Assembly (NCBI GenBank): GCA_020881915.1
Contig: JAJFPB010000002.1
Location: 5,033,001-5,097,000, forward strand
DNA from: Paramyrothecium sp. XJ0827
Taxonomy: Eukaryota; Ascomycota; Sordariomycetes; Hypocreales; Stachybotryaceae
DNA: 64,000 bases
Direction of reading: 5' to 3'
This document shows, piece by piece, positions 1 through 10,112 of the stretch; the first letter of the stretch is position 1; the number at the start of each line of letters is the position of its first letter. The position numbers and the translations under genes were made by a program. The notes below the pieces were generated by a model that saw only the letters and a program-made list of their open reading frames with translations, ran no database searches and had not been told where the DNA came from.

Positions 1-694
1 ACCAAGGCATGAGGCCTCTGATCTAGGACCCACGGAATCACCTGATTCGCAGAGCATCCATTTCCGACGACCATAACCCGTTTGTTCTCAAATTCGATAT
101 CACGCCATTGCGACGTGTGGAAGAATTGTCCGCCAAAACGGGAGAGCGGCAAGAGGCTGCCAAGGTCGTTGGGAACATCGAGGACGCCCGTCGCGGTCAC
201 TACGTATCTTGCGCGTACCGTGAATGAATCGTCGGAAGCGAGATCTCGGAACGAAAGCGTCCAGAGCAGCTCTGACTCGGACCAATCCATCTCGAGGCAT
301 TCCTGCTGCAGGCTGATATGGGCTTCCAGGTGGAAGTGTCGAGCGCAATTCTGGATGTAGTCGAGGATCTCGGGCTGGGAGGCATACTTCTCAGACCAGT
401 CTGGATTCTGGAAGAAGGAGAATGAGTAGAACTGACGTTGAGAGTTAACGACTGACCGAAACATGCTGGTTCATCTCCATAGCTCACCTCGGAAGGCACG
501 TCGCAGCTGAGGTTGGGATAACGATTCTGTGCCCATGTGCCTCCGATATTGTCGCCCTTTTCGAAGATGTGAAAATTGCTGTGATTTAAGAGCCTCTTTA
601 GCTGGACACCCATAGCAATGCCCGCCATTCCGCCGCCGATGATGGCAATTCGATCTGACGCGCCCATATCACCGCTTAGTCGACTCATCTTCAC
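1..694 (-). CDS. Flavin-containing / Baeyer-Villiger-type monooxygenase, 5' part (runs off left edge)
   Basis: FAD- and NADPH-dependent monooxygenase, N-terminal part only; the gene continues beyond base 1. Start ATG at 694. Exon 1 is 694-488 and exon 2 is 431 to the edge. The 56-bp intron (432-487) has GTGAGC/CAG ends and keeps phase 0. The FAD Rossmann motif GGGMAG lies at residues 20-25, followed by GGTW (51-54). A full Baeyer-Villiger fingerprint FxGxxxHxxxW (FGGQFFHTSQW) lies near residues 168-178, and the second nucleotide-binding motif VVGNGCSANQ near 190-199. The fingerprint argues for a BVMO or closely related class B monooxygenase acting on ketones or similar small organics; the substrate cannot be inferred. 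The upstream neighbour is an unrelated transporter on the other strand. Confidence 0.85.
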
Positions 695-1066
695 ACTATA
701 ATTTCTTTGAAGAGTCTACGATAATGTTCTAGTTCCCACGTCAACTAGGTTCTCGAGCGGGCGGATCGAACCAACAAAGTCTGGGGTGTGGGCGTGAAAG
801 GTATAACCTTCGCGCCGGAGGGGGCCATCCACACCCCCTTCCCCCACTGACGCACCTAGACTTCTTGTCCGTGGATTTATAAGCGATCCATTCCTGTATA
901 ACAATGGCAGTTGTGATGGCTTTGCCTCTCATCGCATGGGGTCCAATGTTCCTCTTTCTCTTTCCAGTTTCCTAGCAAGTCTTTGTTTTCTCGCCCCTTC
1001 GGCCTTCCAGCCTTGAGTAGTTATTCGTTCCATTTCCCTCTGTTTTCTTTTCCTTTTTCTTTCTTT

Positions 1067-1126
<60 letters not shown>

Positions 1127-1799
1127 TTTTTATTTTATTTTAACAACCCTCCCACGCTCTCTCAGATGTCTTTGGTCTTTGGGAACGGCCCCCGGCGATG
1201 GCGGGCGCTAACTGCGGTGGGGACGTATGCGGAGAACTGTGTACCATTAGCCCCTGCAATGCGGATTCGTTGCGGCGTGCATTTCTAATCACTACCTACA
1301 CCCAACCTGTACGTTTGGTCACTTGGCCTCTTCAGAAACCAATAGACATGGCATTCCTCCTGTACGCCCTATGGTATGAGTGACTTTGTTTGCCGGGTAA
1401 GGATACGGTCCGAGTTCGCGGCTCTGGTAACTGTGAAATTGACGTGGGAGGCTTGCTCCAGGTACCTCGCCTTAACTTCAGGATACTTTAGGTGGTAGGT
1501 ACCTATGGCAGCCTCGGTTAGTAAGGTAAAGAAAAGTGCCGGTAGTCGTGTATCGATGAGGTAACCTTCGTAGGGACTCACGGGAGGTAACTGAAGTCAG
1601 CGAGTGCTGCATGACTACCTTACCTTACATCACTTTCCACCTTTTCAAATCCGAACTCACCGACTCTGCCATCTCCTTATCAGGCTTCGGACCTACCCTC
1701 CCCAACGAGAACCCGTACATTGCATTTCCCTGAAGTTCCTTCTTCCCTCCAAGGCCGTTCCGCACCCCTGCCTGGATGATTCTTTAGGGCCTCGACATC
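695..1799. other. Intergenic region between divergent monooxygenase and transporter genes
   Basis: No convincing gene. It holds the divergent promoters of the two flanking genes and a long CTTT microsatellite near 1060-1130. Open frames across the microsatellite are low-complexity artefacts. Confidence 0.7.
1060..1130. repeat. (CTTT)n microsatellite
   Basis: About 15-16 nearly perfect tandem CTTT units on the + strand, inside a longer pyrimidine-rich tract, ending in a T-rich run. It lies about 670-740 bp upstream of the transporter start. Length polymorphism between isolates would be expected. Confidence 0.95.
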
Positions 1800-3369
1800 A
1801 TGGGAGCCGATAAGCCGGGCCTCGACACGCACCGCCGAACCATGCCACAGCACGAGCCGCAAGTTGCGGCCTTTCTCTCAGCCACGCTGCCCGAGGACAC
1901 GGAAGACCCCCACGGCGACCGTGTGGCACCTCCGCCCGACGGTGGCTACGGCTGGCTGTGCGTGTTGGGCCAGTTTCTAATCAACGGCTCACGTGGGGTG
2001 TGGCCGCGGTAAGCCGACTGATTGCCCGTATCACAAGACGATGTGCTAACCGCACCACGTCCCAAGTCCTACAGTGTCTACCTGGCCCATTATCTCTCGC
2101 ATCATCTGTTTGCTGATGCCAGACCCCTGGATTACGCCCTCATCGGAGGCTTCAACTTTGCCTTCGCACTCCTGGTGGCGCCCCTGGCCACGCTACTGAT
2201 GCGATGCTACGGTGTCAGGATGCCCATGTTCTTCGGCGTCATTCTCCTTCCCCTCGGTTTCGTCTCGGCCTCTTTTTCTAGCAAGGTCTGGCATCTCTAC
2301 CTGTCGCAAGGCCTGTGTGTAGGCCTCGGCATTGGTCTCCTCTACATTCCAGCGGCCGCCGTCGTTCCGCAGTGGTTCAGCAAGAAGCGCAGTCTTGCCT
2401 TCGGGATATGCGCCGCCGGTTCTGGCATTGGAGGTCTTGTCATCTGTTTCTCAACCCAGGCCATGCTGGACACCCTGGGCCTGGTGTGGTCACTGCGCAT
2501 AACAGCAGTTGTCGTCTTCGTTGCTAACCTGGTCGCCACCCTGCTGATCCGGTCGCGCAACGACGAGATTCGACCAGACCAGCGCATGTTCGCGGTCCAT
2601 CTTCTCGCCTCATACCAGGTGAAACTTCTATTGGGCTGGAGTATTACTCTGATGTTCGGCTACATCGTCCTCATGTTTTCCTTGTCCGACTACGCGTTGG
2701 CCATCGGCAGGGCCGGTCAGGATTCCGCAACAGTGGCGGCCGTCTTGAACCTGGGCGCTGCTCTCGGACGACCAGCAATAGGTCACCTAAGCGACCGCTA
2801 TGGCCGGGTCGAGGTTGCCGGTATCACGACCTTCAGCTGCGGGGTGCTAGTCTTTGCCCTCTGGCTACCAACCACCAACTATTATGTGCTCGTAGCCTTC
2901 GCCTTGTTGAGCGGGGCCATCTTGGGCATCTTCTGGGCTGTGCGCACCTCCTCCAAATCGAGCCCTATGAAAAGGAACTCGCGTTAATAGCTCAACAGGT
3001 TATCGGTCCAATGGCGGCAGAGGTTGTCGGCTTGAAGAACTCGCCCGCTTTCCTGAGCATTGTGTGGCTCTCGGTAGTTTTACCGAGTCTTTGTAAGTCT
3101 CCAACTCTCCGCATCCCTGACCCACAGCCTAATCCCTATTCCTTCCAACCATGAATTTCATTTTCTTTATTTTTTCTGAAATTTTGGCAGTCGCCGAAGT
3201 CATAGCACTAGAGCTCAAACGTTCGAGCTTAGGGGCCCGGTCCTACCTCTATGCCCAAATCTTTACGGGGGTGTCGTACATGGCATCGAGCCTGCCGTTG
3301 TTGGAACTGTGGAGAGTCCGGAGGGCAGGGCAACGGGAAATATACACTGCCGGTAGCCCATCATGTTGA
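1800..3369 (+). CDS. MFS monocarboxylate-type transporter with a probable 1-nt deletion in exon 1
   Basis: Major facilitator of the fungal monocarboxylate-transporter group, a plasma-membrane permease. The N-terminal signature DGGYGW opens TM1, and about 12 membrane segments follow. Exons: 1800-2008, 2075-2939, 2999-3092, 3191-3369, with introns of 66, 59 and 98 bp. This model gives 448 aa, close to family length. Anomaly: the usual TM1 stretch (TWGVAA) is readable only in the +1 frame just before the donor, as if one base were lost near 1990. An AAG acceptor at 2064-2066 would give the usual SYSVYLAHYL sequence. Using the CAG eight bases further on (2072-2074) restores the frame at a cost of three residues. 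The 3' end matches the family well (AEVIALELKR, YLYAQIFTG, LELWRVRR). It could be functional through the shifted acceptor, or a young pseudogene. Confidence 0.75.
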
Positions 3370-4062
3370 CCTGTCAGATCGGCGTGAGCCACGTCTAGCA
3401 CGGAGCAGTAGCTGCGAGAGCAGGTTCCGCAGATGCAGCTCTTCGACGCTGTGCATAAACACCCCTCCCCTTGAGGTAAGCTCAAAGCCACAAGAAGCGG
3501 TGTAAAATCAGGTTGTTATGGGTCTTCTCGGTCAACAAATTTCTTTGTGAGCCCCGTTGTGTACCCCCGGCGGATCCTGATGCGGCTGGGCCCAGTAGCA
3601 GTCTTACGATGACTCACTCTCATGCACTGATTGGCCAGCAGAATCGTCATCATTTGCCAGTCTCTTCTCGTTTCTTGGCGACCATGTCGAGAACTGCCGT
3701 CCACGACGGCAGCAGCCGAAGCCCCTTGCTCAATATCACTTAGATTGATTTGCATCGGGCGACTCCCTCACGTGGCGTCCACGAATGGTCATGATGATAC
3801 CTTTAGCCTCACTCGTTGCACTGCAAGGCCTCCACAAATCCACTCTCCAAGGATGAGTTTGATTCTACAAAGAACGCCACGTCATCCGTGCTGCCTGTCA
3901 TGGCAAACAATAGCTAGCCTTACTTCCAGATCTACTTGTCCACTGCTTGTCTATGTGTATCGGTGAAAAAAAGGAAGGAGGTTCACGCCTCCCTCTATAG
4001 ATGCGAGCACGACGCGGGTCAACACCGCAGCTACCTGTATGCACCAGTTTCCGTCGGGAGCC
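3370..4062. other. Intergenic region between transporter and arsH (convergent 3' ends)
   Basis: No supported gene; short open frames here lack family signatures and codon character. It holds the 3' ends of two convergent genes. Confidence 0.6.
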
Positions 4063-5027
4063 TCATTTTAGCGCACTGGCAGCAAAGGCCTTAGCTGCTT
4101 TGGCAGCGCTCTCTTTTCGCTCGCTATAACGGTCTGAGAACAGGCCGAAATGCTGGCGCATAAGGATGGTGTACTTGACGAACTCCTCCATGCAGTCCAC
4201 GAGTCGGTCACGGTTCCCGCTCGGCAGTAACCGAGCCTTGCCACTCCCATCACCTCCTTCGTCCTCGAATTGCTTGTATGCCATGGGGATGCTTGATTGG
4301 TTAGGAATGGTGAACATCCTCATCCATCGGCCAAGGACGCGGAGGCTATTGACGGTATTGAAGGACTGGCTGCCGCCATTTACCTGAACAATAGCCAATG
4401 TTCGCCCCTGGGTCGGCCTTACTGAGCCCGTTGAGAGAGGGATCCAGTCGATCTGGTTCTTGAAGACAGCCGTCAAGTTGCCGTGCTGCTCCGGTGAGCA
4501 CCACACATGCCCATCGCTCCACATTGAGAGTTCTCGGAGCTCCTGGACAGCCGGGTGATCCGCACCCACCGAGTCTCGAATGGGAAGTAGCGCAGGGTTG
4601 TACACACGAACGTCGCATCCAAGGCGGTGGAGGATACGGGCAGCCTCAAATGCTGCTAGCTTGGAATATGATCTGTTATGTCTCAGTCCATGCGTTTCGT
4701 AGTACAGCATGTTGTCTAGGATACTAACCGTTTCCGCAAACTCCCATATAGTACCAGAACCTTGAGCCGCGAGCCCGTCTTCTCCAGGTCCTCTAGAGCC
4801 ATGGTGGTCACTGTGTCCAGCTCCAGTTCGGAGACCCAATCATGGGCCGCGCTTGTAGAGTCAAGGAGGAAAGGCCTATACTTGGCCCTGATAGTAGAAT
4901 CGTCTTGTTCCTCGCTAAGAGGCAAGGCCAGTGCATTGCGTGTCGCACCGCCATTGGCATTGGTGAAGTCATGATGCGGGCCTCTCGTAGGGTCGTGAAC
5001 GAGTTTCGCTGATGGTAAAGAAGACAT
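4063..5027 (-). CDS. arsH: ArsH-type NADPH-dependent FMN reductase
   Basis: Flavodoxin-fold oxidoreductase of the ArsH family, known in arsenic clusters as an FMN reductase that can oxidise trivalent organoarsenicals and reduce quinones or produce peroxide. Exon 1 is 5027-4729 and exon 2 is 4672-4063, with a 56-bp intron (GTTAGT/CAG). The protein is 302 aa, of normal ArsH length plus a short N-terminal tail. The FMN phosphate-binding loop reads LYGSLRKRSYSKLAAFEA across the splice junction. WCSPEQHGNLTAVFKNQIDW and GRTLAIVQVNGGSQSFN are typical ArsH core segments. I chose the ATG at 5027 (MSSLPSAK) because the region upstream of it lacks ArsH character, although the frame stays open to 5219. 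It is divergent from the arsenate reductase at 5348, separated by 320 bp. Confidence 0.93.
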
Positions 5028-5347
5028 GGTTGCGGTAGCGTAAGAAGAAATGAGAATACGAGACACAAGAGGCCTTGGGATATATCCTATCCGAGCAATT
5101 CCAGCCAGAGAAATGCCCATTGCACATGCATACACCACGACCAATTTGTGAAAAGGCGTTCGTGTTTCGTGGTGTGCAGAACTAGCTCTCCCTACATATT
5201 CACCTAACCGCGTAAACAAAATTCTTAGCGTCGTATCCTTTTATCCGAAATCTAGCATGATGGAGCAGCGCTGCTGTATTGTACTTCCGCTGTGTCTGCA
5301 TTTTCTCGTTTCTTTAAACGGTAATCAAGGTAAAACAATAGCCTCCT
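5028..5347. promoter_or_regulatory. Divergent promoter region, arsH / arsenate reductase 1
   Basis: A 320-bp gap between two start codons on opposite strands. It is too short for two independent promoters, so shared control of arsH and the first reductase gene is likely. A CCAAT motif is visible near 5128-5132. I cannot identify a certain bZIP operator by eye. Co-regulation is inferred from arrangement. Confidence 0.55.
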
Positions 5348-6050
5348 ATGTTCTCACGTCGTCCTTGGATCTTTGGAATCGACCGCCTTAATTCTAGGGC
5401 GAGGCTTTTGACAAAGCATGCAAGTACATCTGGTGCCCAGCAAAATGAAGCACTCCCAAAGTCCGACAAGGCATGGCCAGAGGCCATCACACGCGAACAA
5501 CTGCTAGCAAAATTGAAGAGCACGCCGGCCGAAAGATTCCTTCTGGTTGATGTCCGCGCTGTTGACCATGTGGTAAGGACCTTACCTTTCTTTTTCCAAT
5601 CTCGAAATTTTCCCCCTTGTACTTCTCTCACGACAATAGCTCTACTGAAGTTTGCTGTTGGAGACAGTTTCAGCATCAAGCAAGTGAACGCTAATAGATC
5701 CTCGACAGGGCGGGACAATCCGTGGCTCGCTGAACCTACCATCGCACAGCCTGAAGCCGGCCATCCCAACTCTTTACACAATGTGCAAGGCAGCTGACGT
5801 GCGTACCATCATCTGGTATTGTGGTAGGTTGATTAATTAACCAACCTTGGACAAGTATTGGGAGGCTGACAGCATTACAGGATCCTCCCAGGGACGAGGG
5901 CCCCGAGCAGCTGGCTTGTTCAGGGCGTACGTTGCCACGCAAGACGGCCCAGGAATATGGAGTTTGGTTCTGCAGGGTGGCTTCAAGGGCTGGGCAAGCG
6001 CAGGCAATGAGTATACGGAATGGATGGACGAACATGATGCAATTGCATGA
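5348..6050 (+). CDS. ACR2: Acr2/CDC25-type arsenate reductase, copy 1, with N-terminal targeting-like extension
   Basis: Rhodanese/CDC25-fold arsenate reductase, converting As(V) to As(III) with a catalytic cysteine. Exons 5348-5572, 5709-5823 and 5881-6050; introns 136 and 57 bp; 169 aa. Domain landmarks: FLLVDVRAVDHV, GGTIRGSLNLP, then the active-site loop WYCGSSQGR, a Cys-X5-Arg P-loop that the second intron splits after Cys. The C-terminus (GFKGWASAGNEYTEWMDEHD) is shared with copy 2. The first about 28 residues are rich in Arg and hydrophobics with no acidic cluster (MFSRRPWIFGIDRLNSRAR), resembling a mitochondrial presequence; copy 2 lacks this. CDC25-like phosphatase or thiosulfate sulfurtransferase is the alternative, but the arsenic context favours arsenate reductase. 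Confidence 0.88.
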
Positions 6051-6452
6051 GAACCGTTCATTATTGTTGTCATTACCGTATCAAGCTTTAATTTTTTTTA
6101 CCGTCTTCCTAGTAAGCTACAGACGCAAAGTTTGTGGCTCCAGATCAGCCTAGTCAAAGGCGCGGCGCCACGTGGAGAATCCCCTGATGTGACATCTCGT
6201 TGTTGCCCACGACCCTCTTGTCCAATCACAGGCGGGCAGTGACAAACACTCTATAGATGTCATTCACGGCGACCCCCACGCAATGGAACAGTTATTGGCC
6301 ATGTTCTTGCTTGTGGCTTCGTTATTTCAGCTTTTGCTATCAGTAACTCACGCATTCCTGTCGTCTCCGTCCGAGCTGGGTCTCGGATAAGATTGATACT
6401 ATCTAAAATTCTCGCTGCTTGACACTTTCGAGCGAGCCATATCGCCTGGACC
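6051..6452. other. Upstream region of the bZIP gene
   Basis: A 402-bp spacer without a gene, holding the 3' end of reductase 1 and the promoter of the bZIP gene. CCAAT lies near 6221-6225 and a TATAGAT element near 6251. Confidence 0.5.
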
Positions 6453-7325
6453 ATGCCTAGAAAGGTCCGTCGCTCTGTGCCTAGAGTCGCCGAGAGTGTG
6501 CTACTAACTGACGCATTCAAGAACAGAATACCGGCGTCTGCAACCCAGAATCGCGACAACCAGCGTCGTTCACGAGCTCGTCACCGGCAACTCGTGAAGG
6601 ACCTCCAAGAGAAGGTTTCACGTTATGAGCGCGAGGGCGTCCAGGCCAGTATCGAGCTACAACAGGTTGCCAGGGCTATCAAATGCGAGAACCAACGACT
6701 TCGTGCCCTGTTGCTCTACCATGGTGTTTCACATCACGAGATTGATCGCTATGTTTGGCATGACGGATACAATGATTCGGAATCTGTTCTCCACATTTGC
6801 AATCACCGACAACGTTTAACGAAGCAGCCCTTGCAGAACAATCTACAAGCGCCCAGACATTCGACCAAGAATGACGATACGTCATCTACCCAAAGCACAC
6901 CTGATATTACTCGGTCACCACAAAGTCAACATCGAATGCATCAGCCAGCCCTCACAACCCCAGTTGCGTCCTTCACGCCACCAAGCTCGAAACCAAAAGG
7001 TCGTGATATATCGTCTTACCAGACTATACATTCCCCGACCGCTGCAAGCATACCCTCTATGTGCAACGGCGACACAATTCATCCAAGTGCTCAAGAGGAG
7101 ATACTGCCTCCAGTATCAGATTGCTTTTGTCCACCTGAATCACCTATACCTGCCCCAGATCAAGGAAGCAAAGGAATTTCCTGCAAAGCAGCCGTTGACC
7201 TGGTTGCCGGAATGCAGCACAGCATTCAAATGGATGAAGTTAAGACATGGTTACGTTGTGGTGGATCTGATGACTGCGAAGTCCAAAGCTCGAGTGTGTT
7301 TTTGTTGATGGACAAAATAACATAA
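6453..7325 (+). CDS. bZIP transcription factor, probable arsenic-cluster regulator
   Basis: A 290-aa nuclear DNA-binding protein encoded without introns. The basic region lies at about residues 33-48 (QNRDNQRRSRARHRQLVKDL, with the Arg-rich contact helix). A short zipper and coiled coil follow to about residue 80, running into ENQRLRALLLYHGVSHHEID. This basic-zipper plus GVSxxEI layout is seen in a fungal bZIP group often found next to metabolic or resistance clusters. The rest is a Ser/Pro/Gln-rich, low-complexity tail, probably the activation region, with a few cysteines late in the protein. It sits between the two divergent resistance pairs, so control of arsH, acr2 and ACR3, as Arr1/Yap8 does in yeast, is the natural inference. 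Target sites are not shown by the sequence. Confidence 0.85.
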   Translation: MPRKVRRSVPRVAESVLLTDAFKNRIPASATQNRDNQRRSRARHRQLVKDLQEKVSRYEREGVQASIELQQVARAIKCENQRLRALLLYHGVSHHEIDRYVWHDGYNDSESVLHICNHRQRLTKQPLQNNLQAPRHSTKNDDTSSTQSTPDITRSPQSQHRMHQPALTTPVASFTPPSSKPKGRDISSYQTIHSPTAASIPSMCNGDTIHPSAQEEILPPVSDCFCPPESPIPAPDQGSKGISCKAAVDLVAGMQHSIQMDEVKTWLRCGGSDDCEVQSSSVFLLMDKIT

Positions 7326-7662
7326 GTCGAGTGCTACCGAGGCAAAATAGACCTGTCATCGCAAGTTGCTTATGCCCTGTATTTTGTTATTTCACTCATG
7401 TTTGAGAGATTTAGTACAGTAGATTTTCGCGCTTGTTGGTCAGAGGACATTAAACAGGACTGTGCCAGCACCTAATGCGCTTTTTACTATCTAAGTAGCC
7501 GCTGCTCGCTCGTAGCTAGAACTCTTCAGAGATCGATTTACAGTTCCTCAACCCCATAGCTCTCTTCATTATGCTTTGGCAACCTCACCTCCGATGTTGT
7601 TCCATTCGTACATCCACCTCCATTTACCTGGCATGAATTGATGACATGTCTATCCTGCCTCC
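7326..7662. other. Convergent 3' region, bZIP / ACR3
   Basis: 337 bp between converging stop codons. No gene seen; 3' untranslated regions and polyadenylation sites are expected. Confidence 0.55.
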
Positions 7663-9000
7663 TCAGAACTTCCATGACCATCTTCTTCGTACCCAGCGCA
7701 TAAGGTATACCAAGGCAAGTAGAACTGGCACCTCAATGAGAGGTCCAACTGTCGCAGCCAATGCCTGATCGCTGTCTGGGCCGTAGGTAGCGACTGCAAT
7801 GGCAATAGCTAACTCGAAGTTGTTGCTAGAAGCAGTAAAGCTTTGTGTTGTGATAAGTGGGTAGGTGAAGCCGAGCCGACGAGCGATGAAGAGAGTAACG
7901 AAGAATATAGAAATGAAGTAGACGATGAGAGGAGCAGCAACCCTGACAACTGAGACGATTTGATGTACCACTTGACGTCCTTGGGATGCGAACAGGACAA
8001 GAATAGTGTAAAGAAGACCGATCAAAGACCACGGCGACACAAACCGGAGGAAGACACGGTCATACCAGTCTGGTCCAGCAGTGAGCCTGAGTAAAAAGCG
8101 GGTGATAATTGCGGCACCAAGCGGGATTCCAAGGAAGACTGCAACACTCGTAGCAACTACTTCGTAGGAGACTGTGTTGATACCTGATTCGCCGCTGATA
8201 ACTTGAATGAAGAAAACAGCCAAGGGCGCGGTGATGACCATCTGAAGGAGGGAGTTAATGGCGACGAGGATGGCGCAATACTCGTTGTCGCCACCTGCCA
8301 AACCATTCCAGATGAGAACCTTGAGGAGATGTCAGTCACATTTGCTCGGGCGTGGAAACTCTCGCCTGGGGTTCCAACCATTGCAATACACCTTCCGAGC
8401 CCAACAAGGATCAACCCGATTCGCAGTTCACTTTTGTCCGGTAAAAAAGCCCAGGCCAGACCAAGCTGGTTGAATGTTAGTGCACATGTCCACAGTGAGC
8501 AAGTATAGGAGATCGAAGGTAGACTTACCATCAGAAAAGGAGCAAGAATCCAGTTGACAAAGATACTAAATGCAATCTGCTTCCACATGCCACGCTGGGC
8601 AAGAAGGTGATGCAATGACTCGTATCTAACTTTGCAAAGGATGGGGTACATCATAACGAGCAGGCCGACGGCTTGGAAAGTCGTTAGTTCTGTAACATTC
8701 TGAGTAGGGACTAATCCTTCACTTACCAATCGGCACCGAAACGCCAACGAATTTTCCCTTCTCCAGAGCTGGCCCAGTAGAGGGCACAAAGTTACCTAGA
8801 ATGATGCCAATTGACATAGCAAGAATGATCCAAACTGCGAGGAGTCGATCGAGCCACCCAAGCGCTTTGAAAGCCGAGACTTGGTCGTCCTCGTCTTCAT
8901 CTTTCCGCTGATGGACTTGACCCTCGACATCCACGTTTGCAGTCGAGGGAGACTGCTCAGCCGCCAGCGCTTGTTCGTTCTTGGAAGCGGTTATCGACAT
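7663..9000 (-). CDS. ACR3: ACR3 family arsenite efflux transporter
   Basis: Arsenite (and possibly antimonite) exporter of the ACR3/BART superfamily with about 10 membrane segments, at the plasma or vacuolar membrane. Exons 9000-8727, 8671-8529, 8465-8379 and 8319-7663; introns 55, 63 and 59 bp, two of them ending in AAG; 386 aa. Landmarks: LGWLDRLLAVWIILAMSIG, GLLVMMYPILCKVRYE, and the conserved cysteine in GLGRCIAMVLIWN, which is essential in characterised ACR3 proteins. The conserved TM9 glutamate is in ASSNNFELAIAIAVATYG. The N-terminal about 50 residues are acidic and hydrophilic, as in many fungal copies. An in-frame ATG at 9024 is an alternative start. It is divergent from reductase copy 2. 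Confidence 0.95.
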
Positions 9001-9485
9001 ATTGATGATGATGAATTTTGACAAGACTTATTTTGCAATTGCAGCAGGGAGTGACGGCTTACTTATCGACTGGAATGGTGACCACGACTGCCAGGGAGGC
9101 AAGTCTAGATACGTGAGGCCCACCCATCTCGTCCAATCCCATTAGGGGCCTGACAGCGAGGGACTTGCGCTGTTAGCATTCCGGGTGAGAGCTTTCGTGT
9201 TGCCTCGCTTAGCCCAATCGCAGCTGGAGCTTGTCCGTCCGTTCATTCATCCATCATCTTCTAGTGGGGCCGAATCATACGTTCCTTATGGGCGACGGAA
9301 ATGGAAATGAAAATTATAGGCATCCAATCAGGCGCCCGGAGTGACAGACGTTAACCAGCCCCCAATGGTTTAAAGTAGCGCAAGTTGACGTAGGCAAATT
9401 TACACCGCAGTTCTTGGTTTTGGGAGCAACGGCGTCGAAGCATTCACGTTTTGTCCTTCTTGTCCCTCATAACATCGACTCTGAA
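9001..9485. promoter_or_regulatory. Divergent promoter region, ACR3 / arsenate reductase 2
   Basis: A 485-bp gap between start codons on opposite strands, with several CCAAT elements on the + strand (near 9133, 9210 and 9324). It mirrors the arsH/acr2 divergent gap and probably receives the same regulator. No operator is assigned. Confidence 0.5.
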
Positions 9486-10112
9486 ATGATTCCACAAGAC
9501 AAGGGCAGCGCCACACCGTGGCACGCGGCGTATCCAGCTCCAAGGCACCAGCCGAGCAGCTTGACACGGGATCAGGTGCTCCAAATGATGAAGGGGACTC
9601 GAGAGCCAGGGACCAAGGCCGACTTTGTTCTCGTTGACTTGCGACGCAACGACCATGAGGTGAGAATGCCCTAGAATCAATTGCCAATTCTTCTTCCAGG
9701 CCCCTTACACAAGCCAGCAGAATGACACTGACATGATGGCATTGGCTTTTTGACTAGGGCGGCACGATACGTGGCTCAATCAACTTACCTGCCCAAAGCC
9801 TATACCCGAGCATCCCGGCACTTTATGGCATTTTCAAAGCAGCTGGTGTACGCAAAGTGATCTGGTACTGCTGTGCGTAGTACACTTGGCCCGGCTTGCC
9901 TAGCTTGACTCTGACATCTCCCAGCTTCATCGCGTGGACGAGGTACACGAGCGGCCGGTTGGTTTGGAGACTACCTTGCCGACGACAATACAAATGATAA
10001 CAGCATGGAGAGCCTGGTTTTGGCCGAAGGAGTCAAAGGCTGGGCAACGGCAGGACCTGAATTCTTGGAGTGGATGGATGAATACGACGCCACTGCTTGG
10101 TCAGCTGAATGA
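9486..10112 (+). CDS. ACR2: Acr2/CDC25-type arsenate reductase, copy 2 (cytosolic form)
   Basis: Second arsenate reductase of the cluster. Exons 9486-9659, 9758-9872 and 9925-10112; introns 98 and 52 bp; 158 aa. Landmarks: FVLVDLRRNDHE, GGTIRGSINLPAQSLYPSIP, and the catalytic loop WYCSSSRGRGTRAAG, which contains Cys-X5-Arg. Both introns fall at exactly the same positions and phases as in copy 1 (after the DHx codon, phase 0; after the active-site Cys, phase 1), and the middle exon is 115 bp in both. The two are therefore true paralogues. The N-terminus (MIPQDKGSATPWHA) has no targeting character. An insertion (GWFGDYLADDNTNDNSMESL) lies between the catalytic loop and the shared C-terminus. 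ACR3 is transcribed away from it. Confidence 0.9.

Noticed and set aside
983..1288. Open frame of Phe/Leu/Ser repeats
   Set aside because: Translation of the CTTT microsatellite.
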